The notes below the pieces were generated by a model, which saw only the letters and a list, made by a program, of their open reading frames with translations, was not told the DNA's origin and did no database searches. A DNA stretch of 64,000 nucleotides from JAJPJE01 sp963848375 (GTDB lineage Bacteria; Acidobacteriota; Terriglobia; Terriglobales; Acidobacteriaceae), in assembly GCA_963848375.1 (NCBI GenBank), contig CAWKDK010000013.1:1-64000 (forward strand), given 5' to 3'. Shown one piece after another: positions 1 to 9,136 of the stretch. How positions within the stretch are numbered: the first letter of the stretch is position 1; every line of letters begins with the position of its first letter. The position numbers and the translations under genes are program-made.

Positions 1-58
1 CCATTTCTGTAGGAACGTCCCCGGGGAACACCCCGCGCCCGAAAGGTTCGATCCGTTG

Positions 59-1338
59 ATGAATGCCGCCCTCAGCGTCGCATTGCTGATCTTGCTCGGT
101 GTGCTGGCTCTCGTCTCGTATGTTGAGAGGATCTACACCGAAGCGGGCAAGTTCCTCTCGCGCGAGTTCCAGGAGAACATTGAGGCCTTCGAGCACACGG
201 TGGAACCGCGCTTGCACGTCAGCCGCGATCGCGCCGCCCTCTCCATGGCCGTGCTGGAGCAACTCACAACCGCAGCAATTGCCTTCCTGATTGCCTACGG
301 TATTTCAGCCGGGACGCCTGGCGTCCCGAGGAGATTTTTCAAGCGCTGCGAGATTGTCGTTTTCGTTATCGTCTTCAATCGTGTCATTCCTTACATCCTG
401 TTTTCGCGTACGCGTGGCGAATGGGTTTCGCATTTCACGTACATTATCCGTGGACTCATCTACCTGATCTTCCCCGTGACGCTGGCGATGGTTTCTGCCA
501 ATCAGTGGCGTCCCTCACTCGTGAGCATTCGCAGCCCGAACCCGAGCATCCTTCGGAAGCTGTTGATGCGCTGATCGAGGCCGGTCAGGAAGAGGGCATT
601 CTCGAGGAAGGCGACCGCGACCTGATCCAATCAGTGGTCGAATTCGGCGACAAGACCGTGCGCGAGGTGATGAAGCCGCGTCCTGAAATTGTTGCCGTCT
701 CTGCCGATACCAACATCGAGCAGTTCACCGAGATGCTGCGGACCCGCCCCTACTCGCGTATCCCTGTCTATGAAGGATCCGTCGACCACATCATCGGCAT
801 TGTTCACGCCCACGATGTACTGCAGGTGGCGGACACCGACGCGCGTTTTCGCACGGTGCGCAGTCTCATGAAGACCGATGTGCGCTTTGTTCCTGAAAGC
901 AAGCGAGTGAGCGATCTGCTTCGCGAGATGCAGCGTGAAAATCTTCGTCTGGAGATTGTTATCGACGAGTATGGCGCGGTCGCCGGAGTCGTTACCATCG
1001 AAGACATGGTCGAGGAGATCGTCGGCGAAATTCCCGACGAGCACGAATCGAAAGCCGATCCGGTGAAGGAGCCGAGTGGCTCATGGGTCGTTCCCGGCAA
1101 TATGGACGTGGATCGCCTGGACAACCTACTGGGATTTCGGCCTGAAGATCGCGAGGCCACCACGGTCGCTGGATTGGTCACTGAGATCGCTGGACGCATC
1201 CCGCGGGCTGGGGAAGTAATTACCGACGACGGCCTGAAGTTCGAAATCCTGGATTCTACGGACCGCAAGATTCTGCGGGTACGCATCGATGTTGCCAAGC
1301 CGGCTCCTCAGCAGCAGATGCGCCTCAATATCCAATAA
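59..1338 (+). pseudogene. CNNM/CBS-domain (HlyC/CorC-like) membrane protein, broken by one frameshift
   Basis: The first part (59-about 495) encodes several hydrophobic segments, as in the DUF21/CNNM transporter domain. From about 499 the protein continues in another frame with an acidic linker, a CBS-domain pair (start near PSEAVDALIEAGQEEG, then VREVMKPRPEIVAV and YGAVAGVVTIEDMVEEIVGE) and the CorC/HlyC C-terminal domain. Such proteins are inner-membrane divalent-cation (Mg/Co) efflux or homeostasis factors. The join needs one base added near the T-run at 491-493. Neither frame alone makes a sensible protein: the first ends at 574 in non-family sequence and the second lacks the membrane part. 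The frame is open back to base 2, with TTG at 56 and ATG at 59, so the true start may lie upstream of the window. Sequencing error or a real lesion are both possible. Confidence 0.8.
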
Positions 1339-1385
1339 ATCGCCACACAGAGAACAGGTCTCTTCGTGCATTCTGGATTTTGCAT

Positions 1386-1562
1386 CTATTCAGAAGCTTG
1401 CCCGGCTGGATTTCTGGATTTCTGAACAGCTTCGATTTCGCGTTCAAGCTCTTCGCGAAATACTTCAAGTTGTCTTCGGGTTGCAGGCGAAAGAATCGTG
1501 CTTTCCAACAGGCCGATGAGAGCGGAGTGAGCTTCAACCAGATCGTCGATTCGTTTCTGCAC
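1386..1562 (-). CDS. Small hypothetical coiled-coil protein
   Basis: I do not recognise the family. The predicted 58-residue product is a charged, helical sequence (RRQLEVFREELEREIEAV near the C-terminus) that would form a short coiled coil. The chosen GTG start at 1562 has GGAG six bases upstream (plus-strand CTCC at 1569-1572). The frame is open to an ATG at 1685, but that extension looks non-coding. It lies in the gap between the CBS protein and era and is read against both. The amphipathic heptad-like pattern favours a real gene, but the short length keeps confidence low. Confidence 0.4.
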   Translation of the reverse strand: MQKRIDDLVEAHSALIGLLESTILSPATRRQLEVFREELEREIEAVQKSRNPAGQASE

Positions 1563-1775
1563 CTTGTGCTCCGGTAAGGGAGTTTGATGCGAATTCCGCG
1601 ACTCGGGTTTGTGAAAAATTGTCACAAGCTGGCCGGAAAACAGTCTACAGGAGCCACATTCGAGAAGATTGGTTTTCTGCTCCAAAGCAGAGAAATGAGA
1701 TCAATCTTTACGTTTCTTTACGAATTAGGAGTGGCAGCCGATCGAAAAATAGCCGCTGCGATACCATGGATCATC

Positions 1776-2702
1776 ATGCGCTCCGGGTTCGTAACCATTA
1801 TTGGACGCCCAAACGCGGGCAAATCAACTCTCCTGAATGCTCTTGTGGGTTCTAAGCTCGCCATCGTCACTCACAAGCCACAGACCACGCGCAATCGCGT
1901 ACAAGGCTTTCTCAATCTGCCGCCGAAAAAGGGACGCCCTGCTGCGCAGGTAATCCTCATCGACACGCCTGGCATTCATCGTCCAGAGACAAGGCTGAAC
2001 GACAAGATGATGCGCGAGGTCCACGAAGCGCTCGAGGGCAGCGACCTTATCCTCATGATCACCGACGTCAGCCAGAAGTCCGATGCGGGTGATCGGTATG
2101 TCCTCGATCTGATAAAGAGAACGAAGACGCCAGTGTTCCTGATTCTCAACAAAGTCGACAAGATTGAGAAACCCAAGTTGTTGCCGGAAATCGAGCGCTG
2201 GAGCCAAGTCCACGCCTTCAAGGAAATGATCCCTATCTCCGCCCTGAAAAAAGACGGGCTCGACGATTTGCTGCTGGCGATTGTGCACGCGTTGCCCGAG
2301 GGACCAGAGTACTTTCCCAAGAATCAGATCACCGATCAACCCGAGCGCTTTCTCGCCTCAGAAATCATTCGCGAGCAGGTATTAATCAACACCGACCAGG
2401 AAGTACCTTACGCGAGCACGGTCATTATTGAGCGCTGGGAAGAAGAGCCCAAACTCACGCGCATTGCTGCGGCGATCTTTTGCGAGCGCGATGGCCAGAA
2501 GGGCATCTTGATCGGCAAAGGCGGCGCCAAATTGAAGGAGATCGGAACGGGCGCGCGTCTGCAGATGGAGAAGATGCTGGGCAAAAAAGTATTTCTGGAA
2601 CTCTTCGTGAAGGTGCAGCCCGAATGGCGCAACTCACGCCGTTTTGTGGAAGAGATTGATTGGCGCAGACAGCTGGAGGGCCTGATAGGGCCGAGCAAGT
2701 AA
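1776..2702 (+). CDS. era: GTPase Era
   Basis: Era is an essential Ras-like GTPase that binds the 3' end of 16S rRNA and helps 30S subunit maturation. The 308-residue length is usual. Visible motifs are the P-loop GRPNAGKS (residues 10-17), the switch I region with HKPQTTRNR, DTPG (63-66) and NKVD (125-128). The C-terminal KH domain carries GKGGAKLKEIGTGAR. The ATG at 1776 is chosen because family similarity begins exactly there; the frame is open about 190 bases further upstream but that part has no family character. It converges with ntrX, leaving two bases between the stop codons. Confidence 0.95.
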   Translation: MRSGFVTIIGRPNAGKSTLLNALVGSKLAIVTHKPQTTRNRVQGFLNLPPKKGRPAAQVILIDTPGIHRPETRLNDKMMREVHEALEGSDLILMITDVSQKSDAGDRYVLDLIKRTKTPVFLILNKVDKIEKPKLLPEIERWSQVHAFKEMIPISALKKDGLDDLLLAIVHALPEGPEYFPKNQITDQPERFLASEIIREQVLINTDQEVPYASTVIIERWEEEPKLTRIAAAIFCERDGQKGILIGKGGAKLKEIGTGARLQMEKMLGKKVFLELFVKVQPEWRNSRRFVEEIDWRRQLEGLIGPSK

Positions 2703-2704
2703 AC

Positions 2705-4054
2705 CTACTCTTTCACCGCAATCTGCAGCGCTTTCATCTTTCGATAGAGATGGCTGCGCTCCATGCCCAGAACTTCGGCTGTGCGGCTTACATTCCCATG
2801 GTTCTCGTCCAGCTTTTTCAGAATGAAGTCCCGCTCGTATGCTGCGCGTGCCTGCTGCAGCGTGGAAAATTCGCCGGTGCTGCGGCGGCTGCCGTCTCGA
2901 TAGACCAGCGGTGGCAGGTGCTTGCGGTCGAGCTTAGTGACCGTAGGATTCATGATCACGATGCGCTCAATCACGTTGCGCAGCTCGCGCACGTTTCCTG
3001 GCCATGAGTAACGCATCAGGGTATCGATCGCGTCGTCAGTCACTTCTTTTGTGTGGCGGCTGTACTGCGACGAGAATTCCTTCAGGAAATGCCGCGCCAG
3101 CAGAGGAATATCTTCAGTTCGCTCTCGCAACGGCGGCACTGAAAAGGGAATGACGTTCAGACGGTAGAACAGGTCCTCGCGGAAGTTGCCCTTGGAGATT
3201 TCGTCTTCGAGGTCATGGTTCGTAGCGGCAATCACGCGCGCATCCACCGTGATCGTATCGTCGCCGCCAATCGGAGCGAAGCGCCACTCGTCGAGCGTCC
3301 GCAGCACCTTCGACTGCGTCTTAAGGCTCATGTCGCCGACTTCATCGAGAAACAGAGTTCCGTCGTGAGCCTTTTCGAATTTGCCAACCTTGGCCGCGGT
3401 TGCTCCGGCGAAGGCCCCAACACGATGACCGAATAGTTCGCTCTCAATGAGATCTTCAGGAATTGCAGCGCAGTTCACTTCGACGAACATCGCGTCCTTG
3501 CGCAGGCTCTGGTCGTGGATAGCGCGAGCAACGAGTTCTTTTCCCGTGCCCGATTCGCCGTAGATCAACACGCGGCCGTTTGTCGGAGCCATCAGGCCGA
3601 TCTGCTGGCGCAGCGCTTTCATCGGAATGCTCTCACCGACGATTACGCTCTTCGGCAACTGCCGTTTCAGATCGCGGTTCTCCGAGCGCAGCCGCTTCGC
3701 GTCCAGCGCGTTTTTCAAAACAATCAGCGTTTTTTCGAGCGAAAGGGGCTTTTCAAGGAAATCGAATGCGCCGAGTTTTGTCGCCCGCACCGCCGTTTCG
3801 ATAGTCCCATGGCCTGAAATCATGATGACTTCCGGCGGGTCCTCCATCTCGCGAATCTGCTCGAGGGCGTCGAGGCCGTCCATACCGGGCAGCCAGACGT
3901 CGAGCAGAATCACGTCGAAGGAGCGCTGCTTCAACGTTTCGAGGCAAGCTTCGGCGCTTGCGGCCAAAGCCGGTTTGTATCCTTCGTCTTCGAGAATGCC
4001 TTTCAGCGACTCCCGAATTCCAAGTTCATCATCCACGATCAGGATGTTAGGCAT
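2705..4054 (-). CDS. ntrX: NtrC-family sigma-54 response regulator (NtrX-like)
   Basis: A 449-residue regulator with receiver domain (acidic pocket D8/D9, phospho-acceptor D52, K102), AAA+ domain and Fis-type helix-turn-helix at the C-terminus (NVSRTAEVLGMERSHLYRKM). Walker A is GESGTGKE (166-173) and Walker B DGTLFLDE (231-238). The loop that contacts sigma-54 is normally GAFTGA but reads GAFAGA here (213-218), so the key threonine is missing. It overlaps the upstream histidine kinase gene by 8 bp and is certainly its partner. NtrYX-type systems control nitrogen, redox or envelope genes; which applies here cannot be told. Whether it still activates sigma-54 promoters is open. Confidence 0.9.
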   Translation of the reverse strand: MPNILIVDDELGIRESLKGILEDEGYKPALAASAEACLETLKQRSFDVILLDVWLPGMDGLDALEQIREMEDPPEVIMISGHGTIETAVRATKLGAFDFLEKPLSLEKTLIVLKNALDAKRLRSENRDLKRQLPKSVIVGESIPMKALRQQIGLMAPTNGRVLIYGESGTGKELVARAIHDQSLRKDAMFVEVNCAAIPEDLIESELFGHRVGAFAGATAAKVGKFEKAHDGTLFLDEVGDMSLKTQSKVLRTLDEWRFAPIGGDDTITVDARVIAATNHDLEDEISKGNFREDLFYRLNVIPFSVPPLRERTEDIPLLARHFLKEFSSQYSRHTKEVTDDAIDTLMRYSWPGNVRELRNVIERIVIMNPTVTKLDRKHLPPLVYRDGSRRSTGEFSTLQQARAAYERDFILKKLDENHGNVSRTAEVLGMERSHLYRKMKALQIAVKE

Positions 4055-6296
4055 GCGCGGTTTTTTCTAGTGAGATCTCCGCGTTTGCCAGCGGCAGCTC
4101 CAGGATAAAGCGTGCTCCGACTGGCTTGTTTTCTTCTGCGCGGATCGAACCATGATGATCTTCTACGATTCGACTGACAATTGCCAGTCCTAGTCCGGTT
4201 CCGCGCCGCTTGGTAGAGAAATAGGGAAGGAAAAGCTTCTCTTTGGTGTCCTGCGTAAGACCATGACCCGTGTCCGCAACCGTGACTTCCACCACGTCCT
4301 TTGTGCCCAGCAGCGAAGTGGAGATTGCGATCTCGCGCACCATGCAGTCTTCCATCGCCTCGGCTGCATTGTCGACCAGGTTGGCGACTGCGCGCTTCAG
4401 AGCCTCAGGATCTCCCATGATGCTGGGAAGATCGGCAGAAAGATGCGTGTGCACCTTAATGCCGTCAAGGCGACCGTCGAACATCGCGAGGGCACTCTCG
4501 ACAATCTGATTAATGTCCGCAGGTCGAACCTGCGCAGCGGGGAAGCGCGCCAGGGTTGAGAACTCGTCGACCAACGTGCGAACGGTTTCGACGGCCCCAG
4601 CGATAGTGTCAGCACATCCGCTAATTACGGCCAGCGAAGCGTCGTCGGGCGTCCCGCCTTTTTCGATATGCCTCTTGATTCGCTGCGCAGATAGCGCGAT
4701 AGGCGTGAGCGGATTCTTGATCTCATGAGCGACGCGACGCGCCACCTCGCGCCATGCTGCCTGTTTCTGCGCGGTCAGCAGGTCAGAGAGGTCCTCGAGC
4801 ACCATCACATAACCTTGACGCTGAAGGCCATTTTTCAGCGAGGCGACTGTAACCGCCATATTTAGGTTCTGAGCGTGCGCCGGAACTTCCATCTGGCTGG
4901 TGGTAGTTCCCATGCGATCGGCTTTGCGAATCATGGGCGCTAGATCGTCAAGAAGTTCCTGGCTGAAGACTTCGCGGATGTGCGCTCCCCGCAAAACATC
5001 GGCTCCAGCACCATCTGATTCCGGCCGGAACATGCGGATCATCGCCGGATTCGCGTGCGTAATTTTCAATGCCGCATCGAGAGAGAGAACGCCGGTTGGA
5101 ATGTTGTCGAGGATGGTCTCGATTTGCCGCCGCCGTTGCTCCAACTCCTGGTTGGCCTCCGCAAGATCGCGGGTGGAAGCTTCCAGTTGCTGGCGCTTCA
5201 TCTGGATTTCCGCCGCCATCACGTTGAACGAGTTCACTAGCTTTCCCAGTTCGTCGCTCGCCGGCACATCCACGCGGTAGTCGAGGCGTCCACGTGAGAT
5301 TTCTTCGGTGGCCTCCGCCAGTGCCAGAACTGGCCGCGTGACGAACTTCGACATGAACACAGCGAACCAGCTCGCGGCAAACAGCACTACCATCGTCAGC
5401 ATCATCAGCAGCAGCATGTACGTTCTGCGCACCGTCTTGCGCTGCTGCGAAAGCGCCAGGTAATGATGTTGGCTGTCTTCGATCTGGTTCATGGTCTGCG
5501 TGAAAGACTCTGGCAGAGGCATGCCAACCAGGATCATGCCGCGCTCATTCACTGGCGCTACCCCGATTAAGTAGCGCGTTCCGTTCAAGTCGAACGATTC
5601 GGGAATATGCGGAACCTGTGCACTCTCCAGGCCCAGGTTCTGCCGCAAAACGGGCCAGGTGACTGGCAAGTGAAAGCTCGCCTCCACGTCGCCATCTTCC
5701 AGCGCAACCGCAAATCCACCCTGTAGCGGCTCTTCACGATGACGGAACACATCCATCAGTTGTGTGAAGTTGCCGGACTGGAAGCTGCGAAGTGTTGGCG
5801 GAGATCCCGCGATGGATCGCGCTTCTGCCTCGGCATTCTGTTGAGCGTATTGCGTCAACAGGTCCCCCATTGATCGTGTGTCCCGGCGTACTTGCTCCAC
5901 CGGCATCGAGAACCATTTCTCGATCGACCGGTTCATGAGTCCATAAGCAAAGATGAAAAGGAAAATTACAGGTCCGAGTGAAAGACCAAGCGCTCCCAGC
6001 ACCATCTTCGTACGAAATTTCGAGCCCAACGTGCCCACGCGACGGTCGGCATAAAGCCTGAGCAGGATCCGCGCCAGCATCAGGCTGAGTGCGACCAGAA
6101 GCAAAAACGCGACCGCCGAGAGCGCGGCAAAGATTAATGTTTCACTACTGGTGTCGGGCTTGAGGAAACTTAGATTGAAAGCCTGTTGAGCGAAGATGAG
6201 CGTAAGTAAGACGAACACCAGCGCCGCCATCAGATAGATGACGATTCGTCGCTTCTTGAACCGGGGTGCGGGGCGAGTTGTGTTGTCCGAAGGCAA
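4047..6296 (-). CDS. ntrY: NtrY-like membrane sensor histidine kinase
   Basis: A 749-residue sensor kinase. Hydrophobic segments at about 18-40, 54-80, 98-120 and 291-315 place residues 121-290 outside the membrane as a sensing region. A HAMP domain (about 316-368, PVLALAEATEEISRGRLDY), a coiled coil and a PAS domain (about 390-505) follow. The HisKA H-box is VAHEIKNPLTP with H524. The ATPase domain has the N box (NLVDNAAEAM) and G boxes (DTGHGL, GTGLGLAIV). Topology and order match NtrY. It overlaps the regulator gene by 8 bp, so the two are co-transcribed. A TATAAT box lies 45 bp upstream of the ATG. Confidence 0.92.
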   Translation of the reverse strand: MPSDNTTRPAPRFKKRRIVIYLMAALVFVLLTLIFAQQAFNLSFLKPDTSSETLIFAALSAVAFLLLVALSLMLARILLRLYADRRVGTLGSKFRTKMVLGALGLSLGPVIFLFIFAYGLMNRSIEKWFSMPVEQVRRDTRSMGDLLTQYAQQNAEAEARSIAGSPPTLRSFQSGNFTQLMDVFRHREEPLQGGFAVALEDGDVEASFHLPVTWPVLRQNLGLESAQVPHIPESFDLNGTRYLIGVAPVNERGMILVGMPLPESFTQTMNQIEDSQHHYLALSQQRKTVRRTYMLLLMMLTMVVLFAASWFAVFMSKFVTRPVLALAEATEEISRGRLDYRVDVPASDELGKLVNSFNVMAAEIQMKRQQLEASTRDLAEANQELEQRRRQIETILDNIPTGVLSLDAALKITHANPAMIRMFRPESDGAGADVLRGAHIREVFSQELLDDLAPMIRKADRMGTTTSQMEVPAHAQNLNMAVTVASLKNGLQRQGYVMVLEDLSDLLTAQKQAAWREVARRVAHEIKNPLTPIALSAQRIKRHIEKGGTPDDASLAVISGCADTIAGAVETVRTLVDEFSTLARFPAAQVRPADINQIVESALAMFDGRLDGIKVHTHLSADLPSIMGDPEALKRAVANLVDNAAEAMEDCMVREIAISTSLLGTKDVVEVTVADTGHGLTQDTKEKLFLPYFSTKRRGTGLGLAIVSRIVEDHHGSIRAEENKPVGARFILELPLANAEISLEKTAHA

Positions 6297-6340
6297 ACCG
6301 ACTACCAGGAACAGTCAGCCGAAGTTCGGCCTATCCATTC

Positions 6341-6346
6341 ATTATA
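6341..6346 (-). promoter_or_regulatory. Candidate -10 box of the ntrYX operon
   Basis: A perfect TATAAT on the minus strand, 45 bp before the ntrY ATG. No good -35 hexamer is visible at 16-18 bp, so this is a suggestion only. Confidence 0.4.
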
Positions 6347-6421
6347 GTTAACACTCTAGGAGCAAATATCTTGCGTGCAAGATGCAAAAATTTAAGGACG
6401 ATCTGCGCTCGATAAAGCAGT

Positions 6422-7504
6422 CTAGACCGGCAGTTCGTGCTGCCACGCTGGTTCGTGCACCGACGGTTGCGAAGAGAGGTCGAGAATTAATTGCTCTAGT
6501 ACGAGTCGTTTGCTGGGGGGATTCGAGCGTAAAGCAACATCGGCCCGGGCTATCAGCCGGAGTGCGCGGGTAAGTTCCCGGCGCGACTGGTAGCGACGCG
6601 CCTGACGAATTACATCCTCGGCGGCGAAGGGTGGTAAACGGAAGCCTTGCCATAGCGCCTGCCATAGCGCCCTCGAATCACGCACTTTGCGTTCAAAGAT
6701 GACCAGCATCTGGCGGAACGTCTTCGCCAGCATATAAAGATGGCCAATGGCGGCCTCCTCGCCGTCGCCGGTCGAAAGAATCGCATCCAGAACTTTCAAC
6801 GCTCGCTCTCGATCTTTTGCGGAGATGGCGTCGGTCAATTCGTACAGTGTCCGCTGTTTGGCGGCGAGCACCATGGTTTCAACATCGCCGAGCGTGATCT
6901 TCTTCTTGTCACCCACGTAGAGGATCAGTTTTTCCAACTCGGCGGCAACCAGCATCATGTCTCCGCCTAGGGCATCGACCATTTCGCGCGCCGCATCAGA
7001 ATCAACCTTCACGTTTTCACTGGCGGCGGTATCGGCTATCCAGCGGACGGCTTCGCTTTCCTCCACTCGCGCCAGTTCGATGATCGTGCAGAACTCGCCC
7101 AGGGTTTCGCGAATTCGCTCGTAGCGGTCGCGATCGGTCATTTCCATGCGGCGAGGATCGGACGGAATGCTGATGTGATCCGCCACAAAGATGAGAATCG
7201 CGTCGGGGTTCGGATTTTCCACGTACTCACGAATCGCCGTAAACTCCGCCTCGTGCGAGCCGCGCCCGTATAGTTCTTTCACTCCGCGAACAAAGAAGAC
7301 CTGGAAGGGCGCCATCAGCGATGGCGTGCGTGCGCGGTCCAGGATCTCGGCCAAATAAACATCACCGAGATCGAAATCGTAAAGGCTGAAGTCCCGCATA
7401 TCAGAAGGGATCAGGTGACGAAGCACCGCATCGCGGCAACGCTTGCGAAAAAAGGCCTCGTCTCCGACGAAGACGTAGGCGGGCCGGAGCTTATGCTCCT
7501 TCAC
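6422..7504 (-). CDS. holA: DNA polymerase III subunit delta
   Basis: HolA is the clamp-loader subunit that opens the beta sliding clamp. The protein (360 residues from GTG at 7504) has the family's N-terminal region beginning LRPAYVFVGDEAFFRKRC, the diverged AAA+ fold without a working P-loop, and the C-terminal collar region (YQSRRELTRALRLIARADVALRSN). Family sequences usually carry about 12 more residues in front, and the same frame continues upstream as KAFAQPDRFVSE behind an ATT codon at 7543. GGAGG lies 3 bases before that ATT. The start is therefore uncertain: GTG 7504 or the rare codon ATT. It is the last gene of the psd-pssA-asd-lptE-holA run. Confidence 0.9.
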   Translation of the reverse strand: MKEHKLRPAYVFVGDEAFFRKRCRDAVLRHLIPSDMRDFSLYDFDLGDVYLAEILDRARTPSLMAPFQVFFVRGVKELYGRGSHEAEFTAIREYVENPNPDAILIFVADHISIPSDPRRMEMTDRDRYERIRETLGEFCTIIELARVEESEAVRWIADTAASENVKVDSDAAREMVDALGGDMMLVAAELEKLILYVGDKKKITLGDVETMVLAAKQRTLYELTDAISAKDRERALKVLDAILSTGDGEEAAIGHLYMLAKTFRQMLVIFERKVRDSRALWQALWQGFRLPPFAAEDVIRQARRYQSRRELTRALRLIARADVALRSNPPSKRLVLEQLILDLSSQPSVHEPAWQHELPV

Positions 7505-7538
7505 TTCGGAGACGAAGCGATCGGGCTGGGCGAAGGCT

Positions 7539-8069
7539 TTAATAGGCCTCCAGTATATTGCTCACCAACGTCCGTGCGAAGTCACCAGAAAGGCGATCCA
7601 GTGCGGGCGATTCCTGGTCAAAAAACGCCGAGGGCTGGTTCGAAATCTGGTACTCGCTACGAAAGGTGTAAGTGGGATCCTGATACAGTACCTTCCCATT
7701 CCGATCCACCAGCGAAACCTGCATAGTGACGGCGACCAGGGCGGAGGAAGCCTGTCCCGTCTGAGAGTTGTAGGTGAGCGGCGCGGTAAGCACCTGCAGA
7801 ACGGTCCCATGTAATACGGCATCTGCATGAGAATCAGGCACGCTGACGACGTGATACTGTGTGCGCGTGTTGAACTCTCGCACTACAGAAGCGGTCAGGA
7901 TCTGTTCTACTCGGTACGCCTCACTCTTATTCGTAAACGTGGGTACAGCGATGATGTGGACGGTGTTGGGGAGATTCACTGCGTGTCCCGCAGTGTGATA
8001 TCCGCAAGCAGCAAGGCCGAGCAATAAAAAAAAGACGAAAGCGCCAGGGACGGCTCTTGCCGTCCTCAC
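7539..8069 (-). CDS. lptE: LPS-assembly lipoprotein LptE
   Basis: LptE plugs the LptD outer-membrane barrel that inserts lipopolysaccharide. The 176-residue product has a lipoprotein signal peptide with lipobox LAAC (Cys22), then the family's opening GYHTAG and the VPTFTNKSEAYRVEQILT region. Its GTG start shares one base with the TAG stop of the upstream gene, which implies translational coupling. Together with lpxB elsewhere in the window it shows that this organism makes an LPS-bearing outer membrane. Confidence 0.87.
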   Translation of the reverse strand: MRTARAVPGAFVFFLLLGLAACGYHTAGHAVNLPNTVHIIAVPTFTNKSEAYRVEQILTASVVREFNTRTQYHVVSVPDSHADAVLHGTVLQVLTAPLTYNSQTGQASSALVAVTMQVSLVDRNGKVLYQDPTYTFRSEYQISNQPSAFFDQESPALDRLSGDFARTLVSNILEAY

Positions 8070-9136
8070 TACTGCACCGTGCCCTTCGGGCGGCTAGCGA
8101 CCAGTTGTTCCGCGCACCCAATCGCGTTCAGGGCAAGCACGCGCAGATTGTCGGCAGCAGCCCAAATCCACAGAGCATTCGGATTTTCAGCATCATGCCG
8201 CAGCGAAACCATAATGTTGTCTTGGCCAGCAGCTTCTACCGCGTTTGGAGTCTGATCTCCTGCACGGGTGACTTCAACGTGTTCGCCGCCGATTGCTTGT
8301 GCGGCATCGCCTAGAGATACCGGTTCGTTCATCTCGACGAAAATCGAAAACACATAACCGTGGAAGACCGAAGGCTGCAGCAGCACCAGGGAAGGTGGAA
8401 GCAGCCGCTCGCGTGCGATCTTGCGGAAGTGATCGAGAATCCGCCTCTCGGTAGTTGCAAGCGGAGGACGTGCCTTGGTGCCGTAATCGGCCACCATGTT
8501 GAAGGAGACCTGCACGTCGTAGACATCTTTTGGCAGCGTCTGGAATGAAAGCAGGTTCACGGTCTGACCGTGCAGTTCGTCCAGGCCTCGTTTACCGCGC
8601 TCGGACGCCGGTTCGAAAACCGTCGCAACCACCGACCGCATCCCGCCAACCTTCTGAAGTCGCAGCATCAACAGCGCCAGGGCCACCGATATGGGATGAG
8701 CAACCACCACTGGGCCCGGCTGAAGTTCTATCACTGGAGGTTCGGCCAATTCGTTTTCTACCCACGATGAGCGGATCACGCTACCTCGTTCGCTTTCCAG
8801 ACCGTACGAGAGATCGACGACCGAACTTCCTACCTGCGATGCCAGGGCATACGACTTACGCGCAGAATCCGGGTCTGAGGCCAGAAACACCAGGTCCGAG
8901 TTTTCGAGGTTCTCGCGCTGCACCTGCTGCACAAACGTTACTTCGTCGCCGACAGCTTCAAGTTGGCCAAGGGTTTCTTCGTCGTCGAGCAATCGAATAT
9001 CAACAGCAGGAAAGGATGTTTCGGGCAGCACTTCCGCCAGTTCTTTTCCCTTCAGCGTGCCGGCGCCAACAATTGCTACACGGTACAAAGGGGTTGCCGC
9101 GGAAGCGGGGCGTATCGGTCTAGGATTGGTACTCAT
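8069..9136 (-). CDS. Aspartate-semialdehyde dehydrogenase-like protein without catalytic cysteine (Usg-like)
   Basis: The 355-residue protein has the ASADH/ArgC architecture: an N-terminal NAD(P)-binding domain (YRVAIVGAGTLKGKELAEVL, residues about 18-37) and a C-terminal dimerisation domain. Where active enzymes carry the nucleophilic Cys, the sequence reads VVVAHPISVALALLM. The only Cys (in IGCAEQL, near the C-terminus) is not at the active site. It therefore cannot be a normal Asd; E. coli Usg is the known non-catalytic relative. The ATG overlaps the pssA stop by 4 bp. The function is unknown; its place among phospholipid and LPS genes is suggestive only. Confidence 0.82.
   Translation of the reverse strand: MSTNPRPIRPASAATPLYRVAIVGAGTLKGKELAEVLPETSFPAVDIRLLDDEETLGQLEAVGDEVTFVQQVQRENLENSDLVFLASDPDSARKSYALASQVGSSVVDLSYGLESERGSVIRSSWVENELAEPPVIELQPGPVVVAHPISVALALLMLRLQKVGGMRSVVATVFEPASERGKRGLDELHGQTVNLLSFQTLPKDVYDVQVSFNMVADYGTKARPPLATTERRILDHFRKIARERLLPPSLVLLQPSVFHGYVFSIFVEMNEPVSLGDAAQAIGGEHVEVTRAGDQTPNAVEAAGQDNIMVSLRHDAENPNALWIWAAADNLRVLALNAIGCAEQLVASRPKGTVQ

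Noticed and set aside
491..505. Programmed ribosomal frameshift in the CBS protein
   Set aside because: No slippery heptamer or downstream structure is obvious, and similar breaks occur in many unrelated genes here.
8530..9123. 197-codon plus-strand frame opposite the Usg-like gene
   Set aside because: Arg/Pro-rich antisense shadow.
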